Below the pieces are notes generated by a model. The model worked only from the letters and a program-made list of their open reading frames with translations. It was not told where the DNA came from and did not search any database. Below are positions 18,385-28,962 of a stretch of DNA of 64,000 nt, piece by piece. Within the stretch, counting starts at the first letter, position 1, and every line of letters starts with the position of its first letter. The translations under genes and the position numbers were made by a program. Source of the stretch: Mesobaculum littorinae (GTDB lineage: Bacteria > Pseudomonadota > Alphaproteobacteria > Rhodobacterales > Rhodobacteraceae). The stretch is taken from contig NZ_RQXX01000009.1 of the NCBI RefSeq assembly GCF_004011175.1, forward strand, positions 43,018 to 107,017, read 5' to 3'.

Positions 18385-21300
18385 ATGGCATATCAGGCAC
18401 GGCACCGGGATCCACTTTTCGACCGCGAAACCCAGGCGGTCATCGAACGCCGCGGCAAGGAGATGCTTGGCATCGGTCTGATCGTCGCGGCCCTGGCCGT
18501 CGCGCTGATGCTGGGCTCCTACGTCCCCGAGGATCCAAGCTGGCTGTCGGCCACCGACGATCCCGCGCGCAACCTGCTGGGCCGCTTCGGTGCCTCCATC
18601 GCCTCGCCCCTCTTCGTCATCGTCGGCTGGGGGGCCTGGAGCCTTGTCGCGATCCTCGCCGCTTGGGGGCTGCGCTTCGTGCTGCATGTCGGCGAGGACC
18701 GCGCCATCGGCCGGGTGATCTTCGCGCCGCTCGCGGTGGCTCTGGTGGCCGTCTATGCCTCGACCCACGTGCCGGGGTCCGAGTGGACGCATTCCTTCGG
18801 TCTGGGCGGGCTCTTCGGCGATACCGTGCTGGGCGCGTTCCTGGGCTTCCTGCCGGTCAACGCGGCCTTCGGGCTGAAGCTTCTGGCGGTGCTCAGCGCG
18901 CTGGGCACGCTTGCCCTGGGGCTCTTCGTCATGGGCTGCGACATGCGCGAGGTTCGGCTGGGGCTCGCCTTCCTCGTCGGCAGCGTTGTGATGAGCTACG
19001 CCACCCTCGTTTCGGCTTTCGGACGCGGCGCGTCGGGCATGGCCCGCGGCGGCGCGGCGGGGCTCAAGGCCGCCAAGTCGCGCCACGCCGACGCGCGCGT
19101 GCGCCGGGCCGAGGCGCGGCAGGCCGCGGCGATCGAAGCCGCCGACGCGGTGATCGAGGACGAGCCCGAGCCCGAGCCCGCGCGGCGCACCCGCCCCGTG
19201 CTGCGCGCCAGCCGCGAGGCCGAACCGGCGCCTTCGCCGGCGCCGCGCGCCGGAACGCCCCGCGTGCCGCAGTTCGACCCGCTGGTCGAAGACGGGGACT
19301 GGGACGAGGACTGGGACAGGGACGCGGACGATGATGCGGCCCCGGCGTCGCGTCGCGGCGGGCTTCTGGGCTTTCTGCCCGGAGTCCTGCGCCGGCGTCC
19401 CGCCGAAGAGGCGCCGCGCCCCGAGGCCGATCCGGACGGCCTGCCGGACTATGACGATGAGGTCGAAGGCGACGGCGATGGCGAACGCATCCGCGAGAAG
19501 ATCGCCGACGTGATCAAGTCGCGGGTCCGCGCGCGCCCGATCCTGGCCGCCAAGCCCGATGGCCGGGCCGAGCCCCCGGTCCAGCGCGCGCGACACCCGC
19601 GCGGGCCGAAGCCGATGATCCTGCCCAAGGCCCCCCGTGGCGAGGCCCAGCAGATGGGCGAGCCGCCGCTGACCGCCGAGGCGCATGCGCCTCAGGCCGC
19701 CCCGCGCGTCATGTCGCCCGCCGCCCCCCGACCGGGTGCCGAAGAGATGAGCCATGACGATGCGGCCTTTGCCGCCGACGTCTACGATGGTGCCGCCTAC
19801 GACGATGACGCTTACGACGATGCCGCCTACGACACCGCGGCCCACGACGCGGAGGCCTATGATCCCGCATACGACGACCCTGCCTCTGACTACGACGACG
19901 CCCAAGACGACGCCGGCCATGCCGCGTCGCGCGACGCGGACATGCCGCGGTCCGAGCTTGTGGATCCCGCCGAGGCGGCGCAGGCCGGGGCCGGCCTGAC
20001 GGCCGAGCCGCTTTTCGAGACCGGGCGCGGCAAGTCCGCGGCGCCCGTGCCGGTCGCGCAGGAACGCCGCGCCGTGGTGCATCATTCGCCGAAGCGCGCG
20101 CCGCAGACCTCGCGCCGCGCGCAGGAAGAGGCGCAGCCGGGGCTCGAATTCGACGACCGCTATTCCGACTACGAACATCCCCCCCTGAACCTGCTGACCA
20201 ATCCCAGCTCGATCGAGCGGCACCACCTGTCGGACGAGGCGCTCGAGGAAAACGCCCGGATGCTGGAAACCGTGCTCGACGACTACGGCGTGAAGGGCGA
20301 GATCGTGTCGGTCCGGCCCGGCCCCGTGGTCACGATGTACGAGCTTGAGCCCGCGCCGGGCCTCAAGGCCAGCCGGGTCATCGGCCTGGCCGACGACATC
20401 GCGCGGTCGATGTCGGCGCTGTCGGCCCGCGTGTCGACCGTGCCGGGCCGGTCGGTGATCGGGATCGAACTGCCCAACGCCCAGCGGGAAAAGGTCGTGC
20501 TGCGCGAAATCCTGTCGGCGCGCGAATTCGGCGACGGCAAGCATTCGCTGCCGCTTGCGCTGGGCAAGGACATCGGCGGCGACCCCATCGTCGCCAACCT
20601 TGCCAAGATGCCCCACCTGCTGATCGCGGGGACCACGGGGTCCGGCAAGTCGGTGGCAATCAACACCATGATCCTGTCGCTGCTCTACAAGCTGACGCCC
20701 GAGGAATGCCGGCTGATCATGATCGACCCCAAGATGCTGGAACTCAGCGTCTACGACGGCATCCCGCACCTGCTGTCGCCCGTGGTCACCGACCCCAAGA
20801 AGGCCGTCGTCGCGCTGAAATGGGTCGTCGGCGAGATGGAGGACCGCTATCGCAAGATGTCCAAGATGGGCGTGCGCAACATCGAAGGCTATAATGGCCG
20901 CGTGAAGGAGACGCTGGCGCGGGGCGAGATGTTCAGCCGCACCGTGCAGACGGGCTTTGACGACGATACCGGAGAGCCGGTCTTCGAGACCGAAGAGATC
21001 AAGCCCGAGGTGCTGCCCTTCATCGTCGTCATCGTCGACGAGATGGCCGACCTGATGATGGTCGCGGGCAAGGAGATCGAGGCCTGCATCCAGCGGCTGG
21101 CGCAGATGGCGCGGGCGAGCGGAATCCACCTGATCATGGCCACGCAGCGGCCGTCGGTCGATGTTATCACCGGCACGATCAAGGCGAACTTCCCCACCCG
21201 GATCTCGTTCAGCGTGACCTCGAAGATCGACAGCCGCACCATCTTGGGCGAACAGGGGGCCGAGCAGCTTCTTGGCATGGGCGACATGCTCTACATGGCG

Positions 21301-21684
21301 GGCGGGTCCAAGATCACCCGCGTGCACGGGCCCTTCTGTTCGGACGAGGAGGTCGAGGAGATCGTGTCCTACCTCAAGCAGTTCGGTCCGCCGGATTACA
21401 AGTCCGGGGTGGTCGAGGGCCCCGCCGAGGACAAGGAAAGCGATATCGACGCGGTTCTGGGGCTCGGCACCGGGGGCAACACCGACGGCGAGGACGCGCT
21501 TTACGACCAGGCGGTGGCGATCGTCATCAAGGACCGCAAGTGCTCGACCTCCTACATCCAGCGCAAGCTGGCGATCGGCTACAACAAGGCCGCGCGGCTG
21601 GTCGAGCAGATGGAGGAAGAGGGCGTCGTTTCAAGCGCCAACCACGTCGGCAAGCGCGAGATCCTCGTTCCGGAACCGACCTGA
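18385..21684 (+). CDS. ftsK: DNA translocase FtsK
   Basis: 1099 residues. Membrane-anchored DNA pump that moves the terminus region through the closing septum and activates XerCD. The N-terminal about 210 residues hold four membrane segments. A long, low-complexity linker (about 220-590) includes an Ala/Tyr/Asp-rich run near residues 460-510. The motor domain has Walker A GTTGSGKS at 749-756 and Walker [12 protein letters not shown]. The C-terminal gamma winged helix ([20 protein letters not shown] onward) binds KOPS sites. Length is larger than the usual 800-900 for this group because of the linker. ATG at 18385 has a GAGG site; an upstream in-frame ATG at 18364 overlaps the aminotransferase gene. 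Confidence 0.97.
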   Translation: MAYQARHRDPLFDRETQAVIERRGKEMLGIGLIVAALAVALMLGSYVPEDPSWLSATDDPARNLLGRFGASIASPLFVIVGWGAWSLVAILAAWGLRFVLHVGEDRAIGRVIFAPLAVALVAVYASTHVPGSEWTHSFGLGGLFGDTVLGAFLGFLPVNAAFGLKLLAVLSALGTLALGLFVMGCDMREVRLGLAFLVGSVVMSYATLVSAFGRGASGMARGGAAGLKAAKSRHADARVRRAEARQAAAIEAADAVIEDEPEPEPARRTRPVLRASREAEPAPSPAPRAGTPRVPQFDPLVEDGDWDEDWDRDADDDAAPASRRGGLLGFLPGVLRRRPAEEAPRPEADPDGLPDYDDEVEGDGDGERIREKIADVIKSRVRARPILAAKPDGRAEPPVQRARHPRGPKPMILPKAPRGEAQQMGEPPLTAEAHAPQAAPRVMSPAAPRPGAEEMSHDDAAFAADVYDGAAYDDDAYDDAAYDTAAHDAEAYDPAYDDPASDYDDAQDDAGHAASRDADMPRSELVDPAEAAQAGAGLTAEPLFETGRGKSAAPVPVAQERRAVVHHSPKRAPQTSRRAQEEAQPGLEFDDRYSDYEHPPLNLLTNPSSIERHHLSDEALEENARMLETVLDDYGVKGEIVSVRPGPVVTMYELEPAPGLKASRVIGLADDIARSMSALSARVSTVPGRSVIGIELPNAQREKVVLREILSAREFGDGKHSLPLALGKDIGGDPIVANLAKMPHLLIAGTTGSGKSVAINTMILSLLYKLTPEECRLIMIDPKMLELSVYDGIPHLLSPVVTDPKKAVVALKWVVGEMEDRYRKMSKMGVRNIEGYNGRVKETLARGEMFSRTVQTGFDDDTGEPVFETEEIKPEVLPFIVVIVDEMADLMMVAGKEIEACIQRLAQMARASGIHLIMATQRPSVDVITGTIKANFPTRISFSVTSKIDSRTILGEQGAEQLLGMGDMLYMAGGSKITRVHGPFCSDEEVEEIVSYLKQFGPPDYKSGVVEGPAEDKESDIDAVLGLGTGGNTDGEDALYDQAVAIVIKDRKCSTSYIQRKLAIGYNKAARLVEQMEEEGVVSSANHVGKREILVPEPT

Positions 21685-21760
21685 GGCAACCCGACTTGGG
21701 GCAGCCCCCTTTGCGGGGGTGAGCCGGGCCACGGTCCGGCGGCTCCGCGGACAAAACGAA

Positions 21761-21797
21761 AGGGCCCGGAGGGATTGCCGTCCCTCCGGGCCCTTCT
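21761..21797. terminator. Bidirectional terminator between ftsK and dps
   Basis: Perfect 14-bp inverted repeat, arms AGGGCCCGGAGGGA and TCCCTCCGGGCCCT, 6-nt loop, followed by TCTT on the plus strand and preceded by AACGAA (TTCGTT on the minus strand). It lies between convergent genes and can serve both. Confidence 0.85.
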
Positions 21798-21862
21798 TGC
21801 ATAACGCTCGTGCCAGCGGCCCCCCGCCGCATCTGAGTGCGGGCGCGGCGCGCGTGCCGTCC

Positions 21863-22348
21863 TTACTTCGACTTGGGCGAGTTCGCCCCGATGAACCACG
21901 CATCCTTGTCGGCGGCGCGGCTCACCTCGGTCAGCAGGTCCTCGGTATCGTCGTCGCCGGCCTCGCCCGCGGCCTCGATGCCCTTGCGCAGGGTCTTCCC
22001 GAAGGCCTTGAACCGGTCGGTCAGTGCGCGGACGTGATCCTCGATATCCGTGATGTCGAGGGGATAGGCCTCGACCTTGCTGTCCAATGCGACCTCTTCC
22101 GCGGTCCCCTTGGCGATGCCGCCCAGGATCACCGCGCGTTCCGCCATGAGGTCGGAGGCCTCGCGCAGGCGCCCCGCGACATCGTCGAGCAGTTCGTGCA
22201 CGCCGATGAAGCCCTGGCCCTTGAGGTTCCAGTGCGCCTGCTTGACGGCCAGCGTCATCGCGATGGTGTCGGACAGGGTTTCGTTCAGCAAATCCACCAT
22301 CGACTGGCGGGCATTGTCTTCGAGGCCTTCGACGAAAACTTCGGGCAT
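21863..22348 (-). CDS. dps: Dps-family DNA-binding ferritin-like protein
   Basis: 161-residue Dps miniferritin that oxidises and stores iron with H2O2 and can protect DNA. The inter-subunit ferroxidase ligands are all visible: His39 (AVKQAHWNLKG), His51 and Asp55 (GVHELLDD), Asp66 and Glu70 (DLMAER). The frame is open upstream to 22468; ATG at 22348 was chosen because the protein starts MPEVFVEG and is preceded by GGAGATGCAAGG. It interrupts the common ftsK-lolA adjacency, and its promoter region is shared divergently with lolA. Confidence 0.95.
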   Translation of the reverse strand: MPEVFVEGLEDNARQSMVDLLNETLSDTIAMTLAVKQAHWNLKGQGFIGVHELLDDVAGRLREASDLMAERAVILGGIAKGTAEEVALDSKVEAYPLDITDIEDHVRALTDRFKAFGKTLRKGIEAAGEAGDDDTEDLLTEVSRAADKDAWFIGANSPKSK

Positions 22349-22545
22349 CCTTGCATCTCCATTCCTGTGGCCCCGCGCGTGGCGGGGCGTCGTCTGTCTG
22401 ACGGGGAAATGCGTGCTGCGCCGCATGGGTTCCGGGCGGGCGGAATCTGGCCGGTTATCCGATGACACGGCGCTGTTATTGCCCGATGGTGGCGGTTTCG
22501 CATTGCCTGCCTATATCCCCCCGGACACGGATATGAGGAGAGACG

Positions 22546-23157
22546 ATGGACCGCAGACATTTCCTGGGCACAGCCGCAGCCGCCCTGACGGCGGCCGGCT
22601 TGGCCGGACCCGCGAGCGCAGCGCCGATCCCGCTGAATGCGATCTCGAACTATCTCAACCAGCTTCAGACCGCGCAGTCCCAGTTCACCCAGATCAATGC
22701 CGACGGCACGATCTCGACCGGTACGCTCTATATCCAGCGGCCGGGTCGGATGCGTTTCGACTATGCGCCGCCCGAGCAATCGCTGGTGATGGCAGGCGGC
22801 GGGCAGGTCGCCGTTTTCGACAACAGGTCGAATTCGTCCACGCCCGAACAATACCCGCTGTCGCAGACGCCGCTGTCGATCATCCTCGAGGCGAATGTTG
22901 ACCTCAGCCGCCGCAACATGGTGGTGGGGCACACGCAGGACGGCAACAAGACCATCGTCGTGGCGCAGGATCCCGCGCATCCCGAATACGGGCGAATCGA
23001 CCTGGTCTTTACCGGCAACCCGGTCGAGCTTCGGCAGTGGGTGGTGACCGACGATACCGGCGCCCGGACGACCGTGGTGCTGTCGGACATGCAGACCGGC
23101 ATGGGCCTGTCGGCGTCGCTCTTCTCGGTCCAGAACGAGATCCGCAAGCGTCAGTGA
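22546..23157 (+). CDS. lolA: Outer-membrane lipoprotein carrier LolA
   Basis: 203-residue periplasmic chaperone that ferries lipoproteins from LolCDE to the outer membrane. N-terminal signal peptide MDRRHFLGTAAAALTAAG...ASA has a DRRHFL twin-arginine-like motif. The body shows the LolA pattern: LNQLQTAQSQFTQ, GTLYIQRPGRMRFDYAPPE, VFDNRS and PLSIILE. Length is normal. No LolB gene is present, as expected for alphaproteobacteria. The stop codon lies within a 25-bp palindrome shared with the downstream convergent region. Confidence 0.93.
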   Translation: MDRRHFLGTAAAALTAAGLAGPASAAPIPLNAISNYLNQLQTAQSQFTQINADGTISTGTLYIQRPGRMRFDYAPPEQSLVMAGGGQVAVFDNRSNSSTPEQYPLSQTPLSIILEANVDLSRRNMVVGHTQDGNKTIVVAQDPAHPEYGRIDLVFTGNPVELRQWVVTDDTGARTTVVLSDMQTGMGLSASLFSVQNEIRKRQ

Positions 23158-23166
23158 CGCTTGCGG
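23142..23166. repeat. 25-bp perfect palindrome over the lolA stop
   Basis: Arms CCGCAAGCGTCA (23142-23153) and TGACGCTTGCGG (23155-23166) around a single central G; the lolA TGA is in the second arm. A second GC hairpin (CGGGCCCGC/GCGGGCCCG) follows near 23190-23212, before the stop of the convergent transglycosylase gene. Together they probably act as a terminator or RNA 3'-end stabiliser, though no T-run follows. Confidence 0.6.
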
Positions 23167-23211
23167 CCCGGGCAGGTGGGTCGGGCCCGCGCGCAGCGGG
23201 CCCGCGAACCC

Positions 23212-23796
23212 TCAGATCTTGCGGCAGCCGCGCAGCTGCTGGTCGTAGCGCACGGCCCGGTCGCCGACCCGGCGGGCAACGCTGACCAGCCAGCCCTTGG
23301 CGCGGTAGCTGCCCCGGGAATAGCCCGCGCGGCCTTCGTGGTAGGCCAGGTACTGCCGCTCGGCGTCCCATTTCGGGATGCCGATCTGGCGCGAGGTGCC
23401 ATCCATGTACCAACCCATGAAATCGGTCGCGTCCTCGATATCGTCCCGCTTGGCGCGGCGCTTGCCCTGGGCAACCTTGTATTCGTCCCAAGTGCCGTCA
23501 AGCGCCTGCGAATATCCGTAGGCCGAGCTTTGGCGGCCCATCGGAATCACCCCCAGGGTGAACCTCAAGGGGGTGCGGGCATTGCCGATGAATTTCGATT
23601 CCTGATGGATCGTCGCCATCTGCACCGCCACGGGCACGCCCCACCGGCGTTCGGTGCGCTTCATCGCCCGCAGGTAATGCGGACGCTGGCTGACAATGCT
23701 GCACGCATTGTCCAAGTCGCGTGGCGCCGAGTGATCGCTGCTGCCGCAGTTCGCTGCGATCAGGCACAGAATCAGGGCGCGAAGAAGTCTGCTCAT
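23212..23796 (-). CDS. Lytic transglycosylase-like lipoprotein
   Basis: 194 residues. Signal sequence with lipobox LIAANC (Cys17) predicts outer-membrane lipidation. The domain shows SLT-type features: VQMATIHQESKFIG with candidate catalytic Glu66, SAYGYSQALDGTW, and YLAYHEGRAGYSRGSY, as in MltE/EmtA-like enzymes that cleave the MurNAc-GlcNAc bond with 1,6-anhydro product formation. No peptidoglycan-binding domain is present. Start chosen for the signal peptide. It is convergent with lolA. Confidence 0.85.
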   Translation of the reverse strand: MSRLLRALILCLIAANCGSSDHSAPRDLDNACSIVSQRPHYLRAMKRTERRWGVPVAVQMATIHQESKFIGNARTPLRFTLGVIPMGRQSSAYGYSQALDGTWDEYKVAQGKRRAKRDDIEDATDFMGWYMDGTSRQIGIPKWDAERQYLAYHEGRAGYSRGSYRAKGWLVSVARRVGDRAVRYDQQLRGCRKI

Positions 23797-23892
23797 CTGC
23801 CTCTCGCTATGTTTTATTATGTTTTTTTGTCGTCTGTTTTCCGGCCAGCTTACCCGAAAACCACCGCTCCGTGAAACGTAAAATCTGCAGGC

Positions 23893-24774
23893 CTAGAGGA
23901 CGAAGGCGAGAATCAGCGGAAGCCCCGCGACCGAGATCAGGGTCGATGCCACGACAAGCCCCGCGACCGACTGGGAATCAGCGCCGTATTTCTGCGCCAG
24001 AAGATAGGAGGTCACGCCCACCGGCGTCGCCAGCTGCACCACCAGCACCGCGAACGCGACGGGTGGCAGGTTGAAGACCCGCGCGGCGCAGGCCGCCACC
24101 AGGGTGCAGACCGCGAGCTTGACCACCGACACAGCCGCGGCGCGGCCAAGGCCCGCGGGATGCAGGCGCGCCACCGCCACGCCCAGCGTCAGCAGCATCA
24201 TCGGAATCGCGATCTGCCCCAGAAGATCCAGGGTGTTGGTCAGGAACGCGGGCGTCTGCCAGCCCTGCCACAGGAACAGCGCGCCCAGCAGGGTCGCGGC
24301 CAGCAGCGGTTCGCGCAGAAGCTTCAGGACCGACCCGCCGCCCGAGACGATCCAAATGCCGAAGGTGAAGGAATAGACCGCCATGATCGCGAAGATCACC
24401 ACCGCGTAGCCCAGCCCCTCGGGCCCGAAGGCAAAAAGCGCCAGCGGCAGGCCCAGGTTGCCGGTGTTGCCGAAGATCAGCGGCGCCAGCCACGTCCGCA
24501 GCTCCAGCCGCAGAAGGGCGGCCAGCGCCCACATCAGCAGCGTCACCGCGGCATAGGACGCGACCGCCGCCGCGCTGACCACGGTCAGGGCCGAGGGGTC
24601 GATTTCGGTCTGCATCAGGGTGACGAAGACAAGGCAGGGCAGCGACACGGTCATCGCGATGCGGGTCACGAACTCGGTCCGGTATTCGAAGCCCAGCCGC
24701 ACCCAGAGAAACCCGGTCATCGCGATCAGGAAGACGGGGGCCGTCACCTCGGCCACTGTCAGGACGAGGTTCAC
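23893..24774 (-). CDS. AEC-family permease
   Basis: 293-residue inner-membrane transporter of the auxin efflux carrier superfamily, with about ten hydrophobic segments in two five-helix repeats. Typical segments are APLIFGNTGNLGLPLALFAF (the Asn/Gly/Pro-rich broken helix) and the C-terminal QLATPVGVTSYLLAQKYG. Bacterial members move malonate, malate or related anions; the substrate is unknown here. The chosen start is a GTG at 24774 (VNLVLTVAEV) with GGGGAAA upstream; the frame is open further, but the upstream part lies antisense to hspQ and lacks membrane character. Confidence 0.85.
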   Translation of the reverse strand: MNLVLTVAEVTAPVFLIAMTGFLWVRLGFEYRTEFVTRIAMTVSLPCLVFVTLMQTEIDPSALTVVSAAAVASYAAVTLLMWALAALLRLELRTWLAPLIFGNTGNLGLPLALFAFGPEGLGYAVVIFAIMAVYSFTFGIWIVSGGGSVLKLLREPLLAATLLGALFLWQGWQTPAFLTNTLDLLGQIAIPMMLLTLGVAVARLHPAGLGRAAAVSVVKLAVCTLVAACAARVFNLPPVAFAVLVVQLATPVGVTSYLLAQKYGADSQSVAGLVVASTLISVAGLPLILAFVL

Positions 24775-24858
24775 AGTGTGTTTCCCCGCGAACGGGCGGC
24801 CTCGATGGACAAAACCCGGGCATCTGGGGTATTCGATAATGCCAAGAGGACCGTCCCG

Positions 24859-25185
24859 ATGCTGAAGACCCGCGCGAAATATCATCTCGGCCAAATCGTA
24901 CGGCATCGCAAGCATCCCTTCAGGGGTGTGGTCTTCGATGTCGACGCGATGTTCGCGAATTCCGAGGAATGGTACGAGTCCATTCCCGAGGATGCGCGCC
25001 CCGACAAGGACCAGCCGTTCTATCACCTCCTCGCCGAGAATGACCAAAGCTACTACGTGGCTTACGTGTCCGAGCAGAACCTGATCGCGGACTACTCGGG
25101 CGAGCCCGTGACCCACCCCGATCTGCCCGATCTTTTTGGCGAAATCTCAGACGGCACCTACCCGCTGCATTTCCAGATGAACTGA
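24859..25185 (+). CDS. hspQ: Heat shock protein HspQ
   Basis: 108 residues, the HspQ/YccV hemimethylated-DNA-binding-domain fold: AKYHLGQIVRHRKHPFRGVVFDVD, then QPFYHLLAENDQSYYVAYVSEQNL, ending near YPLHFQMN. In E. coli HspQ is a small heat-induced protein that stimulates Lon and affects DnaA stability. Length is normal. ATG at 24859 begins at the conserved N-terminus (MLKTRAKYHLG). It diverges from the AEC permease gene with start codons about 85 bases apart. Confidence 0.93.
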   Translation: MLKTRAKYHLGQIVRHRKHPFRGVVFDVDAMFANSEEWYESIPEDARPDKDQPFYHLLAENDQSYYVAYVSEQNLIADYSGEPVTHPDLPDLFGEISDGTYPLHFQMN

Positions 25186-25453
25186 TGCCTCGGCCCGGGG
25201 TCCCCGGGATCTGTGGCGCCGTGGCATTGGAGGCTGGACGCACCGGCAATGCCTTGGCGACTGGCTGCGGTGTTTCGTCCGCCCTGAGGGGCATTCTGCC
25301 CGCACACCACCTGCCGCAGGCACCCCTTTCGTGACGACAGACGCGCCGCGCCCGCCGCCGCGCCGTGATCCCCGACATTGGCGCGGCGTATGGTAACCTC
25401 CCACGGCTCTGCCATGCCGCGCCGCAAGCCCCGACCTGGGCGGTTGCGCCGGG

Positions 25454-27028
<1,575 letters not shown>

Positions 27029-27475
27029 GGGGTCCCTCCCGCAATCTCGTTGTCCCAGTTCTAGGGGGCAACGCGGACAGGCGGAAGCCTTTGGGAGGAG
27101 AGGGGGGGAAGGGTAAGAGCCTCGGCGCCGCGCACTGGGTGGGGGCTGTAACGCACGGCGCCGAGGGAAGCGTCTTTCAGCTACCAGCCTCTTGTGCCAG
27201 ATCAACCCGTCATCCGTGCGGTGGCATTGGGGCCATTTCAGGGCGCAGACCCGCAGGCGACGTATGGGACAAAGGGGGCAGGGCCCCGGGGGGGAACAGC
27301 TCCGCAAAAGGCGAGGCGCACCGCGCGGCACTTTGCAATGCGGCCGCGCCCGCGGTCCCGCGGTGTCGGCCCGCCCGGGTCAAAGAGCGGCGGTCGGGGG
27401 GCCGATCACGGTGTTGCTCTCACTGTGCCCCGATCACGGTGCCCTAACCATGGCGCCCTGCTCACGGAACGGCGA
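27029..27475. other. Intergenic region with inverted and direct repeats
   Basis: 447 bases without a supportable gene, between the upstream side of the GGT gene and the 3' end of the anti-sigma gene. Two structures are visible: a perfect 10-bp inverted repeat CTCGGCGCCG (27121-27130) / CGGCGCCGAG (27156-27165) with a 25-nt loop, and two direct copies of CCGATCACGGTG at 27402-27413 and 27430-27441, 28 bases apart. Neither has an assigned role. Confidence 0.5.
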
Positions 27476-28030
27476 TCAGGGCGCGGCGGGGATCGTGAAC
27501 TCAAGGCAGTTGCGGTTCCGCGCGCGGGTGTAGCGCAGGTCGCAGGCCAGCGCGTGGATCAGGCACCACCCGAATCCCCCCTCGGGAAGGTCCTCGGCCC
27601 GGGGCGTGTCGGTGACCCCGGGCAGGCCGCCGGGCATCTCGGCACCCTCGTCGACGATCCGGCAGGTCAGCGCAGCCGCGCGCCACTCAAGCGTCACCTC
27701 GATCATCGCGTCGGGGCGGTGGGCGCAGGCATGCTCGACCACGTTGTTCAGGGCCTCGGCCAGCACCAGTTCGGCCCGGTCGTCGAAGCGGTGGGCCAGG
27801 GCGGGGTTGGCTGCGGCCCGCTCCAAAAGGTCGCGCACGGCCATCGGGCAGGCCGGGAAACGGTGCCTGATCCGGCCCGGCGCCTCGGCCCCCGCCGACG
27901 AGGCGGGGGATGGGGCAAAGCATTGGGCAGGGTCCGCCCCGGCCCCGGGCGCGGGGTCCGCCGCGCCCCATTGGGTGGGGCGATCAGGACGCACGCGACC
28001 GGGGCTCCCACGCCGATTGGGTGCTGGCAT
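27476..28030 (-). CDS. RsbW-like ATP-binding anti-sigma/serine kinase
   Basis: 184 residues. The C-terminal 120 residues are a small GHKL ATPase of the anti-sigma type: N-box ELVLAEALNNVVEHA, IVDEGAEMPGG in place of the usual D-x-G box, and GGFGWCLIHAL as the glycine-rich lid. Such proteins bind a sigma factor or phosphorylate a STAS partner. The STAS gene immediately upstream overlaps this start by 47 bases, so the two form a switch pair; no sigma factor gene is adjacent. The first 55 residues are Pro/Ala/Arg-rich and may not be translated; a later start nearer the ATPase domain is possible. Confidence 0.8.
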   Translation of the reverse strand: MPAPNRRGSPGRVRPDRPTQWGAADPAPGAGADPAQCFAPSPASSAGAEAPGRIRHRFPACPMAVRDLLERAAANPALAHRFDDRAELVLAEALNNVVEHACAHRPDAMIEVTLEWRAAALTCRIVDEGAEMPGGLPGVTDTPRAEDLPEGGFGWCLIHALACDLRYTRARNRNCLEFTIPAAP

Positions 28031-28328
28031 GGATCGGGAACAGGGTATCCATGCGGGTCAGGTGGAAAACCTTCTCGACCGCCGGGGTCAGTTCGGCCAG
28101 CTCGAGCTCTTGCGTCTGGTCCAGCGACTTGCGCACCGAGATGATCGCACCCAGGCCCGAGCTGTCGAGAAAACGCACCCGGCTCATGTCCAGGACGATG
28201 CGGGCCGGGGCGCCGTTCAGCAGGCCCCGCATCGCATCCTTGAAGTCGACCGTGACGGCAGCATCGAGCCGCTGTTCGGCGATGGAGACCATCATCACCT
28301 CGCCCCGTGTCTTGGATTCCAGTTTCAT
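27984..28328 (-). CDS. STAS-domain anti-sigma factor antagonist
   Basis: 114 residues, a single STAS domain: an N-terminal beta segment (GEVMMVSIAEQRLDAAV), then IVLDMSRVRFLDSSGLGAI with the DSSG phosphorylation motif at 55-58, as in SpoIIAA/RsbV. The partner is most likely the overlapping RsbW-like kinase. ATG at 28328 was chosen over 28373 because the domain and a GGGCGATCC leader fit there. Family knowledge implies control of a sigma factor or second-messenger output; the target is not in this window. Confidence 0.88.
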   Translation of the reverse strand: MKLESKTRGEVMMVSIAEQRLDAAVTVDFKDAMRGLLNGAPARIVLDMSRVRFLDSSGLGAIISVRKSLDQTQELELAELTPAVEKVFHLTRMDTLFPIHASTQSAWEPRSRAS

Positions 28329-28420
28329 CGGATCGCCCTTTTGCAGTTTCTGCCTGCAGGCTAGTGTCGACATCTTGAAATACCGTAAGCGGGGGCGGGA
28401 CGGCCCCGGAAAGGATCCAA

Positions 28421-28882
28421 GTGACGGATTACGACGACCTGGCGCGCCGGTGCGCCGCTCTTTGCGAGGGCGAGCGCGACGAGGTTGCGCTGATGGCGAC
28501 GCTGGCCTGCGAGATCCATCATGCCGACGACCGCTTCGACTGGACCGGGTTCTACCGCGTGACCGAGCCCGAGACGTTGAAGATCGGCCCCTACCAGGGC
28601 GGGCACGGATGCCTCGTCATCCCGTTTTCGCGCGGCGTCTGCGGGGCCGCGGCGCGGACGGGCGAGGTGCAGATCGTCGAGGATGTCGAAGCGTTCCCGG
28701 GCCATATCGCCTGCGCCGCCTCGACCCGGTCGGAGATCGTGCTGCCGGTGCGTGACGGGGCCGGGCGGCTTCTGGGCGTGCTCGACATCGACAGCGACCG
28801 GCCCGCGGCCTTCGGTCCGGCCGACGCAAGGGCGCTTTCCGCGATCCTCGCGGCGACCTTCGGCCCGCTCGCTGCGGGCTAG
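28421..28882 (+). CDS. msrC: Free methionine-R-sulfoxide reductase (GAF domain)
   Basis: 153-residue GAF-domain enzyme that reduces free Met-R-sulfoxide in the cytoplasm. The three conserved cysteines of the fRMsr family are present: Cys64 (GHGCLVIPF), Cys74 (GVCGAAART) and the catalytic-region Cys98 (FPGHIACAA), with the same spacing as Cys84/94/118 of E. coli. Also typical are FDWTGFY near 39-45 and STRSEIVLPV. Translation begins at a GTG at 28421 preceded by GGAAAGGATC. It diverges from the STAS gene; the shared intergenic gap is about 90 bases. Confidence 0.93.
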   Translation: MTDYDDLARRCAALCEGERDEVALMATLACEIHHADDRFDWTGFYRVTEPETLKIGPYQGGHGCLVIPFSRGVCGAAARTGEVQIVEDVEAFPGHIACAASTRSEIVLPVRDGAGRLLGVLDIDSDRPAAFGPADARALSAILAATFGPLAAG

Positions 28883-28962
28883 GGCACGCGTGCCGCCGGC
28901 GGGGGGGCGGCTTACCTCCCGGTGCAGCCGGTCTTGCCCCGCGGGGGCAGGGGGGCTAGGCG

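Noticed and set aside
17473..21327. 1284-codon open frame on the minus strand
   Set aside because: Antisense to the dapC-like gene and ftsK, whose motifs are intact; no recognisable domain.
27121..27165. Inverted repeat considered as a riboswitch
   Set aside because: No conserved riboswitch core could be recognised and the downstream gene is in the opposite direction.
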